NCBI GenBank assembly: GCA_002694345.1
Contig: NZLV01000080.1
Span: 1-13,368 of the forward strand
Direction: 5' to 3'
Length of the DNA stretch: 13,368 bases
Origin: Maricaulis sp.
GTDB taxonomy: Bacteria; Pseudomonadota; Alphaproteobacteria; Caulobacterales; Maricaulaceae
Part shown: one piece after another, positions 12,273-13,368 of the stretch
Layout of the letters: each line of letters opens with the position of its first letter
Numbering within the stretch: the stretch's first letter is position 1
Translations under genes and position numbers: made by a program
The notes under the pieces: generated by a model
Told to the model about the DNA's origin: nothing
The model's input: only the letters and a program-made list of their open reading frames with translations
Databases searched by the model: none

Positions 12273-13368
12273 ATGACCTGCTCCCCGATCTCCCGCAAGG
12301 CCCTGATCCGCACCGGTGTCAGCGCCCTCGCCCTCTCCTTTGCCGCAGTTCCGGCGGCCCTGGCCCAAGACACCAGCGCAGCCTCGACCGTCGAGACCAT
12401 CATCGTCACCACGACGCGCCGTGAGGAAAACATCCAGGATGTCGCCAACTCGGTGACCGCCGCATCCGGCGCCGAGCTTGCTCCCTTCACCGAAGGCGGA
12501 GCCGACATTCTCTCCCTCGCCGCCCGCGTGCCGAGCCTCTACGCCGAGAGCTCCAATGGCCGTGTTGCCCCCCGCTTCTACATTCGCGGCCTGGGCAATA
12601 CCGATTTCGACCTGGCCGCTTCCCAGCCGGTTTCGGTGATCATGGACGGCGTGGTGATGGAAAATGTCATCCTGAAATCCTTCCCGCTGTTCGACATCGC
12701 CCAGGCTGAAGTCGCCCGCGGCCCGCAGGGCACGCTGTTCGGCCGCAACACGACCGCCGGCACGATTTCCTTCACCTCCAACCGTCCGACCGAAGAGCTC
12801 GACGGCTATGCCCAGATCGCCGTCGGCACGCTGGGCACGCTCAACGCCGAAGCCGCCTTCGGTGGTGCCATCCTGGACGATGTCCTGTCCGGGCGTCTCT
12901 CCCTGATGACGCAAAACCGCGAAGACTGGATCGACAACGGCTATACCGGCCTGGACGATGTGATGGGCAGCCATCGCGAATGGGCTGGCCGCGCCCAGCT
13001 CCTCTTCACGCCGACGGAGAGCCTGGACGCCCTGTTCAATATCCACGCCCGCTCCCTGCGCGGCACCTCCGCCGTGTTCCGCGCCAATATTGTCGGCCCC
13101 GGCAACAATAATCTGAACGGCAATTTCGACCGCGACACGGTCTGGTTCGACAGCACCTTCAACAATCCGCAGGCCTATGACAGCTGGGGCACGAGCGCGA
13201 CCGTCAACTACTACATGGACGATCTGACGCTGACCTCGATCACGGCCGTGGAGACCGCCGAAGGCTATTCGCTGGGCGATATCGATGGTGGCAATCTCGT
13301 CACCGGTCCGGGCTTCATCCCCTTCCCGTCAGAAACGCAGGACGGGATCGACGAACTGGACCAGTTCA
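12273..13368 (+). CDS. TonB-dependent outer-membrane receptor, N-terminal part (3' end outside window)
   Basis: The frame is open from ATG 12273 to the window end, 365 codons and one extra base. A purine-rich AAAGGGA lies 5 nt upstream. Residues 1-31 are a Sec signal peptide with an ALA cleavage motif before Q32. A TonB-box-like segment (TIIVTTTRREENIQDV) follows. The plug domain shows RFYIRGLGNTDFD, VSVIMDGVVMENV and the strongly conserved VARGPQGTLFGRNTTAGTIS. The beta-barrel then begins (DGYAQIAVGTLGTLNAEAAF onward). These receptors import siderophores, haem, vitamin B12 or oligosaccharides across the outer membrane using TonB energy. The substrate cannot be told from this half. A nearby piuC makes iron plausible, but many alphaproteobacteria carry dozens of such receptors for carbohydrates. 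Confidence 0.92.
   Translation, partial: MTCSPISRKALIRTGVSALALSFAAVPAALAQDTSAASTVETIIVTTTRREENIQDVANSVTAASGAELAPFTEGGADILSLAARVPSLYAESSNGRVAPRFYIRGLGNTDFDLAASQPVSVIMDGVVMENVILKSFPLFDIAQAEVARGPQGTLFGRNTTAGTISFTSNRPTEELDGYAQIAVGTLGTLNAEAAFGGAILDDVLSGRLSLMTQNREDWIDNGYTGLDDVMGSHREWAGRAQLLFTPTESLDALFNIHARSLRGTSAVFRANIVGPGNNNLNGNFDRDTVWFDSTFNNPQAYDSWGTSATVNYYMDDLTLTSITAVETAEGYSLGDIDGGNLVTGPGFIPFPSETQDGIDELDQF

Noticed and set aside
12163..12276. A 37-codon frame whose TGA overlaps the TonB receptor start in an ATGA arrangement
   Set aside because: It has no Shine-Dalgarno sequence, and its codons end in A or T about as often as G or C, unlike genes here. The overlap is probably chance, although ribosome profiling could revisit it.

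Overview
The window looks like an ordinary stretch of chromosome from a GC-rich alphaproteobacterium. The genes are closely packed with strong GC bias at third codon positions, and the repertoire is a TonB-dependent receptor of Caulobacter-like type, a PiuC-type iron dioxygenase, LAAC lipoproteins and a ToxR/CadC-like regulator with a helical-repeat sensor. This would fit the Caulobacterales/Maricaulales (Maricaulis or Oceanicaulis-like), but that placement is inference from gene style, not from a marker gene. I see no rRNA, tRNA, CRISPR array, transposase, integrase or phage gene.

Layout, left to right. (1) 1-862: the 3' part of an unrecognised gene, a GC-rich hairpin, then a complete PhnA/YjdM-type zinc-ribbon protein. 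(2) 866-4285: a divergent pair made of a membrane-anchored winged-helix regulator (minus strand) and a secreted-type RTX protein with beta-helix-like repeats (plus strand). They are separated by a 201-bp region holding a perfect 15-bp palindrome and an 11-bp-period direct repeat; a strong hairpin follows the RTX gene. (3) 4442-6514: a lipoprotein amidohydrolase with a complete binuclear metal site. (4) 6622-8264: a YegS/DgkB-type lipid kinase translationally coupled (ATGA overlap) to a metallophosphoesterase. (5) 8378-8824: a 46-codon membrane-peptide gene followed after 3 nt by a NATD1/YjdJ-type GNAT protein, whose stop codon overlaps that of the convergent piuC-like gene. (6) 8821-10447: a divergent pair of a PKHD-type Fe(II)/2-oxoglutarate dioxygenase and an acidic, Gly/Glu-rich lipoprotein, with a candidate Fur box between them. 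(7) 10536-12088: the tRNA U34 hydroxylase trhO coupled by an ATGA overlap to a glutathione S-transferase-like gene. (8) 12273 to the end: the N-terminal half of a TonB-dependent receptor.

How the genes may work together (inference). The regulator probably senses an envelope condition and may control itself and the RTX gene. The dioxygenase, its divergent lipoprotein and possibly the TonB-dependent receptor suggest envelope iron handling. The lipid kinase and phosphoesterase may act on related phosphorylated compounds. The least explained items are the regulator-RTX pair with its operator-like DNA, the 46-aa membrane peptide beside the GNAT gene, and the mutually exclusive hairpins before trhO. 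I find no convincing new multi-gene system, only these leads.
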